From Lasiosphaeria ovina (lineage: Eukaryota; Ascomycota; Sordariomycetes; Sordariales; Lasiosphaeriaceae), in the NCBI GenBank assembly GCA_033439765.1, contig JAULSN010000009.1, positions 62,001 to 126,000 on the forward strand: a stretch of 64,000 bases of DNA, written 5' to 3'. Both the position numbers and the translations under genes were made by a program. The notes beneath the pieces are model-generated. The model was not told where the DNA came from. It did not search any database and was given only the letters and a program-made list of their open reading frames with translations. The number at the start of each line of letters is the position of its first letter. Position 1 is the stretch's first letter. Shown piece after piece: positions 45,846-57,284 of the stretch.

Positions 45846-46034
45846 GTTGCAAGCCCTAACCACTAGACCCAGCTACTCCCAATCGAGACTAGCGCCACGA
45901 CCCCGCGCACCACCACAAAACCACAGCCTGCAGAACCCATGGGACTTCTTCTTTTCCTTTTCCTTTCTTTAGCTTAGTTATTTACGAATATAGCCATTCC
46001 TTACTTGCAGCCTTGTCTCCTATATACCTTCACA
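45846..46034 (+). mobile_element. Family A LTR, 5' truncated and diverged
   Basis: From GGTTGCAAGCCCTAA to CCTTCACA, matching the internal and 3' parts of LTR A: CCCAATCGAGACTAG, the CTTCTTCTTTTCC polypyrimidine tract and TTTACGAATATAG. The first about 45 bp of the LTR are missing and no target duplication was seen. Confidence 0.78.
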
Positions 46035-46904
46035 CAGAGGGTAGGCGGTTTTTATTAAAAAAGCCGACTCTCTAGCGGAGCCGTCGGTTACCTAATCAGC
46101 CCAATCGACGAGTAAGCAGGCAAGGTGGGCAGGCAAGGTGGGGAACCAAAGGTGGGGAAGCAAAGTTGGAGAAGCAAAGGTGGACAAGGTTGTTGCATTC
46201 AGCGAGGTCAAAAAGAGGGTAGAATGTGGATGTATTGTAGTAGGAAGAAAGATGGGCGGAATGCCTGCCTATCTCCTAAGAACCTATGTTACGATCCTGG
46301 CTCAGGTCTGTAGGAGGCGCCGTAAGTCGACTGCAGATTGGCTGGTGCAACTGGGAGAGCGGGGCTCGCTCAGGGTTAGTGCAGCCAATCAGGAAATGCT
46401 CAAGATAATCGGTCGCCAAGGCCGACTGAGCGTACTGAGCCCAGTGCTCAGTATCGCTCAGGGTGCTCGAGGACTGATCACTCCTGAGCACACTTGAGCA
46501 TCTAAAGGAAGGACTCTGATTGGTTATTCATAGTTCTATATAGGAAGCTGGAGGAACACTCCTTGCGAGTTGGTTCCTCAGCTATCAATGCATATGGTTT
46601 ATCATTCATTGCTTGTTTGATTGAGAGTGGGACTCTCGCAATCTATCCACTATTATTTGCTCCTTACACATCAATTACCTATATAATTCGTCACTCACCA
46701 GCTCACCCACCCCAACCCTCACAGTCCTAGATCGGGTCTAGCTCCATGGAACCCAACTTTCGGCATCGGTTAAACTACCCTGTTGCCAAGTCATTTTGAG
46801 CCAATAGTAAACCGATAATCGAAGCACGGTCAAGGTACAAGGAATTGTCGTTTTTTGCACCTATTCTTCGGTGTGCCACTTGTACCAGCACTTATGTAAG
46901 TTAC
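46035..46904. other. Intergenic with G-rich short repeats and LTR-like sequence
   Basis: At 46120-46190 there are degenerate 10-12 bp repeats (GGTGGGGAAGCAAAG). At 46309-46722 a stretch begins TGTAGGAGGC and ends CCCTCACA and contains TATATAGGAAGC; it resembles an LTR but lacks a clear target duplication. No gene recognised. Confidence 0.35.
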
Positions 46905-47127
46905 TACTGGAATCACCACGGTACCGGTACTAGAATCAACAGGGTGCGCTGCGCGCTATAAGCTGGTGGTTCAAGTGATAGATTCGTTCTGTGTATTCTA
47001 GGTCTGTTGCCCTGAGCAGGCGGCCGCAGGCCGCTATATATATCTGGGCCTGCGCCACCACAGCCACAGTGTGGCTGAGCCCGCAGAGTCGCAGAGTTCC
47101 TTAACTGATATGCGCGTCATTCCGATA
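46905..47127 (+). mobile_element. Solo LTR of family E, diverged copy (223 bp)
   Basis: TACTGGAATCACCACGGTAC...CATTCCGATA, flanked by the 5-bp duplication GTTAC (46900-46904 and 47128-47132). Matches the family E LTR at 47384-47630 across most of its length with mutations at both termini. Confidence 0.85.
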
Positions 47128-47293
47128 GTTACAAAGTGCCAAATCGCATTGTTGACAGGCAAAGTGTGTTGTCTTCCGCCTGCGCGGCTGATTGAGGGTT
47201 TTCGCAGTCATCTCCTGCAGGCCGGCCCGGCGAGGTAAGGACGTCTGGCCTTTCCAACTGCGGCCCAGACAGGCCGGACAGTCAGATTGCTTA

Positions 47294-47788
47294 TGTGAAG
47301 GAAGGCATATACAAGAGGCAAGGCTGCAAGTAAAGAATGGCTATAGGCGTAAATAACTAAGCTGAAGAAAGGAAAAGGAAAAGTGTTGGAATCACCAGGG
47401 TACCGGTACTGGAATCAACAGATGCGCTGCGCGCCGTAAGCTGGTGGTTCAAGTGATGGATTCGTTGTCTGTTGTTCTATCTATCTGTTCCCCTGAGCGG
47501 GCCGCTCCAGATATCTGGGCCTGCGCCACCATAGCCACGGTGTGGCTAAGTCGCAGAGCTGTGGCGCCAACACAGCCACAGTGCGGCTGAGCCGCAGAGC
47601 TCCTTGACTAATATGCGCGTTATTCCAACAAAAAGAACAAGTCTGCGGGCTCTGCGGGCTGCGGTTTTGTGGTGGTGTGCGGGGTCATTGCGCTAGTCCC
47701 AATTGGGAGGAGCGGGGCCTGAAGGCTGGGGCTTGCAGCTAGGGCATGGTTGCGGCACCACGGACCATAGTTCGGCCGTGCCGTGATA
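47294..47788 (-). mobile_element. Solo LTR of family A, split by a family E LTR
   Basis: Minus-oriented LTR A (TGTGAAGGAAGG at 47294, GTGCCGTGATA ending 47788) with 5-bp target duplication GCTTA (47289-47293 and 47789-47793). An internal LTR E with its own duplication occupies 47384-47635, leaving 243 bp of LTR A. Confidence 0.92.
47384..47630 (+). mobile_element. Solo LTR of family E nested in LTR A (247 bp)
   Basis: TGTTGGAATCACC...TTATTCCAACA with a perfect short inverted end (TGTTGGAAT/ATTCCAACA) and the 5-bp duplication AAAAG (47379-47383 and 47631-47635). No coding capacity. Confidence 0.92.
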
Positions 47789-47799
47789 GCTTACCGCGA

Positions 47800-48245
47800 T
47801 GGATTTGTTGATGCTCCTGCTTAGCAATTTGTACTACAGAAGGATCTTTGGGCCTAGGTGCCTTCCTTTTCCTGCGTCTTGAAGTTCCGGAAGTCCCAAG
47901 CAGAAGGGTGTAAATCTCGATTTTCCAGTCGCCAAGTGTGGTAAATCTACGCCACCAAAGCGGCCCGGGGTAATGCCGTTGCATGTAGTGGGCATTACAA
48001 AGGGCCACATCAAGTAAAAACCCTGCAAATAACGCCTAGTGTGTACCCCTTCGAACTCGATCTGTGAATGTATTATGGGCGCGTATTCGATTCCCCCGAT
48101 CAACACGACCTTTGAGATAGTTGTAGATGTCACCAAACAACGGCACAGGGACCTCCTTTTGACCACAAATCGCCAAAATACTGCCTCGCGGTCTTTATTT
48201 GTGGCTTCTTTCGCGTTCGGACTGGCCACTCCTCAGCGCCAAAGA
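47800..48245 (-). pseudogene. PiggyBac-type transposase C-terminal fragment
   Basis: On the minus strand: KGRVDRGNRIRAHNTFTDRV, then RRGTH-stop, ALFAGFLLDVALCNAHYMQRHY and a basic tail RRRKRKAPRPKDP. This matches the C-terminal segment of fungal PiggyBac transposases (GGVDxxNQxRxxY then a LLDxALxNAY motif). An in-frame stop and a missing upstream half show decay. It probably continues the N-terminal fragment at 51290-50450, from which it is separated by later insertions. Confidence 0.65.
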
Positions 48246-48294
48246 GCACGGTAGAGTATAAGAGGGCCAGGGCGTTGTCCTTCCAAGCGAACCA

Positions 48295-48615
48295 TTGTAT
48301 TGAGAGCGTCTTCTGGCACCGTCAAATCCGTTCCTTGCACCGTAGGTAAAATAAGCTACCTGGCAAGTCAGGAAGGGGTCGCTGAACGGTGGCTCCGATA
48401 GCCCTCCGGGGGCCCCTGCGGCGGGCAGCTCGCTGCGCTCGGTATTCCGCGGCTTAAGGAATCCGAGGATTATCCGATCGACCAGTCCCCGTTGTCCATT
48501 TCGACACGGACGTAAACTGGCCAATCAGCGTTCGAAAAACATTCGGCACCCTCACGGTAAAAGAGAAGAGACAGCCTCTCTACGCCACCTCCGGCTCGCA
48601 AGCTCGCCTACGGTG
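48295..48615 (+). repeat. Repeat family R, copy 1
   Basis: Begins TTGTATTGAGAGCGTCTTCT, continues TAAAATAAGCTACCTGGCAA and a GC-rich block, and ends CTACGGTGGCTCCGTTCAGC. Copies at 50160-50440 and 59319-59560. A GCTGAACGG...CCGTTCAGC inverted terminal motif suggests a non-autonomous DNA element, but no clear target duplication was found. Confidence 0.7.
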
Positions 48616-48934
48616 GCTCCGTTCAGCTAAACAAAGGCCGCCAAGCTTTACAGCTCACCGCCCATTCAAATACCACATTTTACAGCCAAATTTACCACAT
48701 TCGCTGGCTGCCCCGCTCCCAGCGCTGGCAACGCAGTTGCACCGCAATTGCACCTCGCCGCCGTCGCCAATGTCAATATAATTCCAAATGCGGTAATTCT
48801 AGCTCAGGACCGTAGATTCGCTCAAATCGTTCAAATCTGCAGTAAAAAGCGAAGCTGACTTCGTTGAATTCGCTTACATAATAGGGCCAAACATCCAATA
48901 AAAAACTGCAGGCCTGCTTACACTACTGACAGCC
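48616..48934. other. MULE 3' terminal region
   Basis: Contains TACCACATTTTACAGCCAAATTTACCACATT at 48671-48702, the inverse of the TTTACCAC motifs at the MULE 5' end. The stretch 48780-48990 matches 58745-58900 and 59157-59175 of the plus-strand MULE copy in inverse orientation. Confidence 0.55.
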
Positions 48935-49697
48935 TTACTGATCCATGCCTTCTAAGGCCCGGGCAGTCAGGCGAGGAACCCTTCCACTGCGTGTGGGCTT
49001 TTCAATATGCCCTGCAGCCACTGCATTTCTTCGTGGCTTGGAATGGTGTGTATCCTTTGAGGGCAAGCTTTCGAATAGTATAATGGCATTTTCGTAGCTG
49101 ACTTGCTGTGAAAAGAAGGTCGGAAAATTGCCTGCGAAGATCTTTAAAAATTTCGCGATTCGGGACAGATGGTCAGTCAATGTAGGTGGCGATGACTGCA
49201 TTATGCTTAGGGCCGAAGACCTTCTTCCGCTTTAACCTTTCGAAGTCGTTATCGAGAGGAGGATGATATTTATGAATAGTATGTTTAGGACGAAGCTCAA
49301 AGGTCCATTTACGGCCGTTGGCAACAAGGGCTTTGGCTATGCCCTGCCAATGGTTATCTCTGCGATCGGTGGTAGACTTGTTCGTTGTGCCCCGGGCCGC
49401 CCGGACTTTGCCCCGGTCGCAACAGAATTCCACCACCCTTCCACCACCCTTGTTGGACCAAAGTCTTTGACGTGGCTGTTGCATCGTGCCTTTGAAGTCC
49501 TAAATAGCGCAGAAGCGGCCTATTCATTCAGATCATCGATTAGATCATCGACGGTGTCGTACTTCATGTTGAGAAGCTTATGCCCGGGCGGCGGGTTTGA
49601 TAGTGGTTGTGGTAGCGCAGCCTCATCGAGCGTATCCTTAGGATCGCTTAGATCGCTAAAATCATGATCAAAATCGCGCAGGTCTTCGAGGGCGGGC
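48935..49697 (-). pseudogene. MULE (Mutator-like) transposase N-terminal part, degenerate
   Basis: Minus-strand remnant starting MPALEDLRDFDHDFSDLSD near 49697, with GHKLLNMKYDTVDDLIDDL, then a FAR1/WRKY-GCM-type domain (EFCCDRGKVRAARGT, KWTFELRPKHTIHKYHPP, RKKVFGPKHNAVIATYID) down to 49173. Frameshifts and stops separate the parts. The remainder down to 48935 is a different frame and largely unrecognisable. It resembles the fungal MULE (Hop-like) family and matches the copy at 56171. Confidence 0.75.
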
Positions 49698-50159
49698 ATT
49701 TCTATCGCTAGTTAGTACTGCGCGACGGAGTAATCGATGAAAATAATGAAGCTCTACCGATGTATCGATTGAATGCGGCGATGACAATGTTTTGGTTGTT
49801 ATTGAAGGTGGGTTGCAGTAGAAGGTGTAAGGTTCGGCTACGTTATGGTAAAAAGTGGTAAATTACTGCGCGGCAGAATCCTGGATGTGCTGGTGGGCGG
49901 GGTTGGTGGCCAGGGTTAGGGTTATGTATGGTAGATTACGGTGCAAGGAACGAAATTGACGGTGCCAGAAGACGCTCTCATTGTATTAGGCCGTCAGGCG
50001 TTGGGCTTGTTCTCATTGTATTCCAAGGGACCTTGTCTGTACTCTTATCCTTCCTCTTGAGTTCAACGAATTCCTTGAAAATGCCACTATTCTCACTGGC
50101 GGTTCCGGTGCAGCCGACACCCAGATGCTTGCGTAGGAAAAGAAGGAGCTTTTAGCCGT
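49698..50159. other. MULE 5' terminal region and inverted R segment
   Basis: 49698-49880 is the inverse of the leader at 55985-56170 (GCGCAGTA.., TTTACCAC, ATCGATGCATCGGT-like), so it is the MULE 5' end. 49937-49985 is an inverted copy of the first 50 bp of repeat R at 48295. Confidence 0.6.
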
Positions 50160-50440
50160 TCAGAAGGTTAAAATAAGCTACCTGGCAAGCCAGGAAGGGG
50201 TCGCTGAACGGTGCCTCCGGCGGCCCTCTGGGGGCGCCTGCGGCGGGCTGCTCGCTGCGCTCGGTATTCCGCGGCTTAAGGAGTCCGAGGTTTATCCGAT
50301 TGACCAATTCCCACCTCCCATTTTGACACGGACGTAAACTGACCAATCCCCATTCGAGAAACATTCGGCACCCTCACGGCCTCTCTACGCCACCTCCGGC
50401 TCGCAAGCTCGCCTACGGTGGCTCCGTTCAGCTGAATTGA
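50160..50440 (+). repeat. Repeat family R, copy 2
   Basis: TAAAATAAGCTACCTGGCAA to GGTGGCTCCGTTCAGC, same orientation as copy 1 but lacking a 19-bp stretch before the CCTCTCTACGCCACCTCC block. With copy 1 it brackets the minus-strand MULE remnant. Confidence 0.75.
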
Positions 50441-51290
50441 GAACAAGGTGATATAGCTAGCGAGGAAGCAATAGTACCAGGGCAACCACAACCTAGGCGG
50501 TGTCTGATAGAGCCTTGAGTTCCCTATCAAATTCGCTGGCAGGTTGAGTAAGGCGGGGACGCCGGAATGCCAACCGGGCCTTTGTTGTTGACGTGCCACA
50601 ACCACGCTAGAAAATAACCGTCTTCGGCAGCCCCCAGATTTTGAAGCCATGCGAAATCGGCTTGCATTTGAGCGTCACGGCGGCGTTGTGCCTACCCGTG
50701 GACTTCACTATAGATTCGTCAATCGTCATGAGGAAGCCGGGTTTGAAGATGGAACGGGAAACGCACTATAGGTAGGTTTACCCGACGGAACATCTGGATT
50801 TGTTGTGGATCGTTGGATTCCGGGTCGGGGTTCCAGCAACGCATTGACGGTAAAGGGTTTGGAAGCGGTTGCGAGAAATGAAGCCACAAATGTAATGAAC
50901 AGGTTTGTTAGGCTGTATGGCCTAGTAATCGATCAGCTTGTTTTCTGGGTGCATTTCCATATACATTAAACACGCCAAAAGGATGTAAATATCTAGCATT
51001 GTTATATCTTGCAAACCATCGTCGGGCACCGCATTAGTTCAGTCGACCCACTAAATAATCAGGTCTTCGGTCTTCAGGAAAGAAAAGCCTGAATAGCTTC
51101 AACAGCGTGGCAGGAAGTTCGTAGATTCGGTCAGTCGGTATGGAATGTGTAGAGGTCGGAAGTGGTCGCCGCAGCGCGGTTCGAGCGGCGCGACTGGCCT
51201 GACAGCGCTTGCATCACCACCTTCCGGGCGCGCTTCTACCTTTGGTCGCGGGTTAGCCATTTTAACGTGTAAAAAAGAACAGCAAAAGAA
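50441..51290 (-). pseudogene. PiggyBac-type transposase N-terminal and DDE start
   Basis: The minus-strand frame starts ATG near 51260 (MANPRPKVEARPEGGDASAV) after a possible intron. It reads KLFRLFFPEDR near 51080 and then, through several stops, ARYNNARYLHPFGVFN. The first catalytic region is at 50690-50750: LMTIDESIVKSTGRHN, KPISHGFKIWGLPKTGYF. This matches PiggyBac DDE_Tnp_1_7 organisation. It is truncated near 50441 where repeat R lies. Stops and frameshifts make it inactive. Confidence 0.75.
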
Positions 51291-52264
51291 ACAAAGGTAG
51301 AAACAACGCAGGTAGGAAGGTCTTTTGGTTGACTTACCGAGGCCGTGAGGCTTCATTTCGCTATATTGAGCTAGGGGGGGGCCTAGCAATTATGTTGAAG
51401 TCGACGCTATTTAATTGGCTGGAATATAATGAAAACGGGGCCCTGACAAGGTAGTTTAACCGGGACGAAACTTGGGTTCTTAGGAGATGACATGTCAGAA
51501 CTCAAAGGGCGCTCAGCGGGGTCGCTATGCTGGGACCCCGAGGACGCTGTGCCAGGGCGTTCAGCGGGGCTGTTGTGTTGGAACTCAGAGGGCGCCCAGC
51601 TGAGGCGCAGGGCGCAGGAGCCCTCACCCCGCGCGGGGATGCCAAGAAAGGATTGAGGTGGGGATCGAGAAATGCGTGACGATCGAGGGCGGACCACGGA
51701 GCAATTATCTAGCCGACTCCAAGCGCTAGGATCCTGAGCGGAGTCTGAGGGGCGGAAGAGCGGGGTATAAGTGTGGGGTAGTCTCCCTTCTTGAGCGGGC
51801 AGAGTTCAATGTGGTTCCTTCCTCAATTCTTGCTCGTGGACCCTCGTGATGAGAGTGTGATCTTTTTCCCAGAAATACCACCCGGAAAGCTATCCCCAGA
51901 AATGACAGTACGCGGCTATTAGAGCCATCCACCTGGGGCGGGGTACCCTCTACGAATTTAATCCCAATTCTTGTTGGCTTTCTGGAGCACAGGCCCTCTC
52001 GGTAAAGACCTACACCAAAAAGAGGCCCAGAAAGATTCCGGACCTATTTTGGGCCGGGAAAATTCTGGCTCCCGCACGAGCCACTTTTGCTCGCTTAAAT
52101 TTTTTGGACCAATAAGAAAGGGTGCACACCACGTGACTCCTTCCGAGCCTCTTTCCAGGAAAAAGATCGCACTCTGAGCCAAATGCCTGCTTCCTAGCAT
52201 GTAAGCACTAGGCCGTTCTTAGCGAAGATCAATACCCGTAGAGGCGCTATTCCAAAGTGGCACT
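51291..52264. repeat. Repeat family G (51400-51860) and flanks
   Basis: The inverse of 51400-51845 matches 56960-57260 closely (ATTGAGGAAGGAACCACATT, GGAGTCGGCTAGATAATTGC). It looks like a non-coding part of a transposon; no protein motif was found. 51860-52264 contains no recognised gene. Confidence 0.6.
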
Positions 52265-52490
52265 ATTATGCAATAGGTCGAAAGGTTGGGATGCGGTGCC
52301 GCGGCGCGGTTCGGGCGGTGCGACCGGTCGCACAGCACTGGTATCGCCACCTCTGCTGCATGGGGGCGCGGGTCAGCCATTTGCAGTCAAATGAAGCAGT
52401 CAAACGCATTCAGAATATAGGACTTACCGTAGGAAGCGCTCCTTCCTGAGGCCCCGGTTTGTGGACATCGCGATGTAAAATTGGTACCCT
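52265..52490 (-). pseudogene. PiggyBac N-terminal fragment
   Basis: The inverse matches 60430-60660: ATTTTACATCGCGATG, a GGTAAGTCCT donor-like site, GACTGCAAATGGCTGACCCG and the codons for the ADPRP start and GDTSAV region. Only about 225 bp remain. Confidence 0.65.
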
Positions 52491-53600
52491 GGGCATTGTG
52501 GATCAAAGCACTACATTGCATTCAACTGGCCGTATTTTGGTAGAAAAGTGGGCATTTACAAGGTAGCTTAACCGGTGCCGAGGCCAAGGTAGGCAAGGTG
52601 GGTAGGTAATAATAAGAGGGTGATCTTTTTCTCGAAAATAGGACTCGGAAAGCCACTTTCGGAAATGCACACAGACCCTTCGGAAAGGCAAATACCGCCC
52701 TGAATTCAATATTAGTCAGTTCTTCCAGGAAGCCTTTTCCAGACATTGATCTTTTTTCCCAAAATCTGGAAAATGAGGCTTTTGCCGGAAGGTTGTTAAT
52801 CCGAGCCGCATTTTTTTTCCTTAGCGCGGGGCATGAAGCCTGCGGTCCTGTTATGGTGGCCAAAGTTTCGCCCCCTGCTCTGGTACCGACAAGCCCCCTG
52901 GCGCGCCAAGACTTGAAAATTACAGCGCCCTTTCAATCGCAATACAGCGCTAGCAGGGACTGCACTGGCCAACCAGGCGCCCGGCAAAAACAAGGCACAC
53001 TAAAAGCACGATTTTGGTGACAGCCCCACCCAAGGGATGGGGGGCCCTCAAGCAGTCAACAATTAACAAATGGGTCAACAAATATCCCTCAGATCCGTAA
53101 GGACTGTATGGAAATAGAAGGCGCAATTACAGGGCATTAAAATGCAATTTTTTTATCTATTTTGGCCTATATTTGGCTGTGTTCTGGATGCTCAAAGTGG
53201 TGGGGTTATGTTTTGGTGCGCCTTTTTTTTTTGTCGGGCGCGTGCTAACATACCCTTGCCGGTACACATACAAGGGGGAAACATACCCATCATACCATGG
53301 TACGTAAATCGGGTATGGTGCAGGACAGGGCCTGCACGGGCCATTGTAATTAAACACCTTTTTACGGGGTCAACACAGGTCCCCAACATGCAGGCCCAGG
53401 CCTTTTCTTCTTCCTACACATCAATCAATACATCACGGTTGAAGGCACTCATTTTGGCCTCATTTGGCTACATTCTGGAACACGTTGTTTCTGACAGTTG
53501 TGAGCCCGAGAGCAACATCTTCCGATATAACAAACATCATTTGAAGCTCGTATTCCAGGGAGAATACGGCATTCCACATAGGGCACCCTAGGCGAAAGGG
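52491..53600. other. No gene recognised; internal direct repeats
   Basis: A segment near 52620-52680 (TGATCTTTTTCTCGAAAATA) resembles 51855-51905. TTTTGGCCTATATTTGGCTGTGTTCTGGA (53159) is repeated in diverged form at 53452. A 149-codon plus frame (53142-53591) has no known motif. Confidence 0.35.
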
Positions 53601-55960
53601 AAGCCTTCCCCAACAAGGTCGCGATGTCAACACGCGACGCAACGCGCCGTACGCGGCCGCAGACTACACAGAGCCGGCACGCGGCAGGCCCGCATCAAGG
53701 GCGCAGGCCGCTCGGAGGCATCGAAAGCGCACGGCGACCTGAAGGCATCGCGGGCATTAGACTGACCTAGCGGCACACCGGCATACCAAGAGAGCGAAGG
53801 GCGCCACGACAACGCGCCGACAACGCGCACACGCGGCTGGCCCGTACCGAACGCGGATAACGCATCGAAGGCATCGCGGGCATCATGCCGCCCTAGGCAG
53901 GTGGCACGGTATAACAATAAGGCGAATGGAGACATCGCAGCGCGCGGCGGAAGCGCACCGCGCCCCGGAAGGTATCATACAGCCGCGGTGAACGCCGCAG
54001 GCAGGAAACAAAACACATCATACGGCCGGCATAAAAAAGCCTAGAAGGTGCCAGACCCGGAACCACTTGGCACATTAGTACGGTACACCGAGCCGGCACA
54101 AGGGCAGGGCAAAGCCCGCAGGCACATCGGCAGGGCATGCTGCCCTCGGTACATTGAAGAACATGCCGTGCGCAGGCACATCGGCAGGGTATGCCGCCCC
54201 TAGGCACACTGTCGACAACGATCACGCGCGTAGGGCGCTCCCTAGACACGCAGCTGCTACGCGGAGTTCCCGCATCGAAGTCATTATGCCGCCCTACAGG
54301 CGCGGCGGGCAGGCTCATCGGCACACGAAAAACAACAACCAGTCCCGAGCATACCGCTCTTACAAGCATGCAGGCTGGACCCCGGGCATATACAGGCACA
54401 GCACCATACTACTCTATACGGCTTCAAGTCCCGGCAGCCACAGCTCTGGGCACGCAGCTGCCACGCGGCTGACCCGCATGGAAGGGCATGCTGCCCTCCG
54501 CATTCAAGCACACGAAGGGGTATGCTGCCCTCGGCACCTAAGGCACCTTGAATGACATATAGCCCTAAGGCATTCCAACACAACATTTCCACCATACTGA
54601 AGGAAGTCCCGACCCGGCGATGCCGGACTCGGAACGGGGAGAGGGGGTGGTAGCCGGGGTAAACCCCCTAGCAGGTATCAACAATGCTCGCCTTTACGGA
54701 CCTAACACACCGGATCCCCGGGAAGCAGGCATATCTACAGGTGCCCTGCTGGCACACACACATCACTACCTTCACATGCCTAGGGCATGGGGCATGGAGC
54801 TGACCAATTGGCACTGGCAACCTACCTCCAAAACAACAAGCAACATTCTTGATAGGCTAAAGGCAGCTGCCTACGGGACTGATAGCAGCTGCCTATAGGG
54901 CTGACGGCGATCGGTACAACTGTCAGCATTTAATTTGTGGCTCGAAGGCGAAAAGCCCGGAAAACGCATTTCTGGACCTAACCTTCCAGACTGACGGTCC
55001 AGTCTAGGCACCCTGACAGGCTCCCTAACAGGCGACTACACCTGGCAATAATCCCTAACGGCCCGGCCCGAGGTGACAGAATTGTTCACCGGCAGCTAGG
55101 GCATGGAAACCACCAAGCCACGCCGCCTTATGAGTATCGTACGTAGGCTAATGGCACGCAGAGCATACGCAGCGGGCGCGTAGGTGAGCCCCGCATATAA
55201 CGCATAACACACAGGATTGATCGCAGGGAGAGCTATATATCGTACGCGGTCAGCTTCACCGGCGGCCGGCTTCACAAGAGGACTACATGCCGTACCGAGG
55301 ACTGGTCCCTGGCGGCGAGCCTCATGCACACATAAGGAGAGCTGCATGCCGTACACGGCTAAGCCTCGCATAGCCAAATACCGAACCGAGGCATGCTCCC
55401 GGCGCCAGGCTTCACACACAGCTAAATGCCGTACGCGGCCAGGTTCACGCACAGCCGAATGCCGTACCGAGGAATGGCCCCCGGCGGCCAGCCTCATACT
55501 CATATAGACGTTGCATACCGATCCGGGGAAGGAAGCCCCGGCGGCGAGTAAACAATAAGGGCGCGTAGCGGGCACACAGTTATGCCGCCTTGAACATCAC
55601 GGGCAGGCCACAACAACAACAAGTGGCAGGTAACACGGTAGAGCCTACAGGACTCCGTGACTAACAAGCATTAAGTGAAGGACCCGGCAGGCACGGCCCC
55701 GGGCATGCTGTCAGGCGCATACGCAGCCGGCACGCAGTTGGCCTGCAAGACCCTTGAACTCAGAGGGTGGGCGACATACCAATTTGGCGGCGCCCGGGCA
55801 TATCTGAGGACCTGAACGGCCCGGCACCAGCTGGAAGCACTCACGGATCGAGCCGAAAGACGAAAACACGCTCAATCGCACTTCTCTCGGCAGCTGAGAA
55901 CCGACCTACCTAGGCATGCCCTACGGCGCTGCAGGGCCCTCGGAGGACCGATAATCCCCA
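53601..55960. repeat. GC-rich block of degenerate tandem repeats
   Basis: Diverged short repeats built around GCATGCTGCCCTCGG, GCACATCGGCAGGG and CACGCGGC (53.6-54.6 kb) and around ATGCCGTACCGAGG / GCGGCCAGCCTCAT (55.2-55.55 kb), with no stable unit length. Long frames occur on both strands (for example 159 and 168 codons, minus) because of high GC and few stops, not because of a gene. Composition contrasts with the AT-rich RIP block. Confidence 0.55.
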
Positions 55961-56170
55961 AACACGGTGCATCTAAGATTCTGCCGCGCAGTAATTTACC
56001 ACGTTTTACCACAACGTAACCCGGCCCTTACCTTTCCACCGTAACCGACCTTCTGCAACCGACCCTACACAACCACCAACACATCGTCGGCACCGCATTC
56101 AATCGATGCATCGGTATGGCTTCATTTTTTCATCGCTTACAACGTCGCGCAGTGCTAATTAGCGATAGGA

Positions 56171-56872
56171 ATGGCCGACCTTGAAGATCTAAGCTATCTG
56201 AGAGACTTGGGCGATCTCAGCGATGTGCCCGATGCGCCTGATGAAAATGCGCCCCCGCCAACACCGCTCTCAAACCCACTGCCCGGCCATAAGCTTTTCA
56301 TCACCAAATATAACACCCTCGATGATCTTGTCGATGTTTTGAGCGACTTCGCCGCTTCTACGCGCTTCCACATAGCCAAACTACGAGGCTCCAACTATGT
56401 CAAGGACTTCGGTGCAACCAGGGCGGAGTTTGGCTGCCAACGTGGAAGAGTTACGAAGTCTAGAGCAACAGTGAAGAACACCACCACAGAACACAGAGGC
56501 TGCGATTAGCAGGCCGCAGCCAAAGCCCTCGTTTCCGACGATAGGAAATGGACCTTTCGGCTTCTTTCCGGGCATACAGAGCGCACAAATTATCCACCGA
56601 CCGACCGGGACTTCAACCTTTTGAGGTCCAAAGTTATCTTCGGTCCTGAGCATAAAGCAGTCATCGCCACATACATCGACCGCCCAGCGGTCCCCAACAG
56701 GGAGATTGCCAAAGACTTGCGCAAGGCCTTTCCGGACCTGATTTTCACACGCAGCCAGCTACGAAAGTGCTGTTATCGTCTCCGACAGCTGGCTCGTAAG
56801 GGATACACGCCATTCCAAGTCACGAGGAAGTTGCTTAACAATACCGGCATACCCTACAAAGTTCTTGCTTAA
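56171..56872 (+). pseudogene. MULE transposase N-terminal half
   Basis: One frame with a single TAG at 56507-56509. MADLEDLSYLRDLGDLSDV, then GHKLFITKYNTLDDLVDVL, a FAR1-type region (RKWTFRLLSGHTERTNYPP), then VIFGPEHKAVIATYIDRPAV, NREIAKDLRKAFPDLIFTRS (DNA-binding helix) and YKVLA-stop. Typical MULE transposases continue past YKVLW, so the frame is truncated here. One stop short of open, so relatively young. Confidence 0.75.
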
Positions 56873-57284
56873 CGTAACGTCTTTTTCAAGTTGTCAGGCT
56901 GCTGCGAGAAGCTAGAGTGAAGGGGGCAGAAACAGGTGCGTGCTTGGCTCACGGGGTCCACGAGCAAGAATTGAGGAAGGAACCACATTGAACTCTGCCC
57001 GCTCAAGAAGGGAGACTACCCCACACTGATACCCCGCTCTTCCGCCCCTCAGACTCCGCTCAGGATCCTAGCGCTTGGAGTCGGCTAGATAATTGCTCCG
57101 TGGTCCGCCCTCGATCGTCACGCATTTCTCGATCCCCACCTCAATCCTTCCTTGGCACCCCGCGCGGGGGCGTGGGTGGTTCCGGCGCCCCTGCGCCTCA
57201 GCTGGGCGCCCTCTGAGTTCCAACACAACAGCCCCGCCGAGCGCCCTTCGGGTTCTGACAGTTGTTTACCGTACAAGAAGAGTG

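Noticed and set aside
46309..46722. Possible LTR (TGTAGGAGGC...CCCTCACA)
   Set aside because: No matching target duplication and no second copy in the window; left as LTR-like only.
53893..54595. Frames of 103-168 codons on both strands
   Set aside because: GC-rich degenerate repeats with few stops in all frames; no motif.
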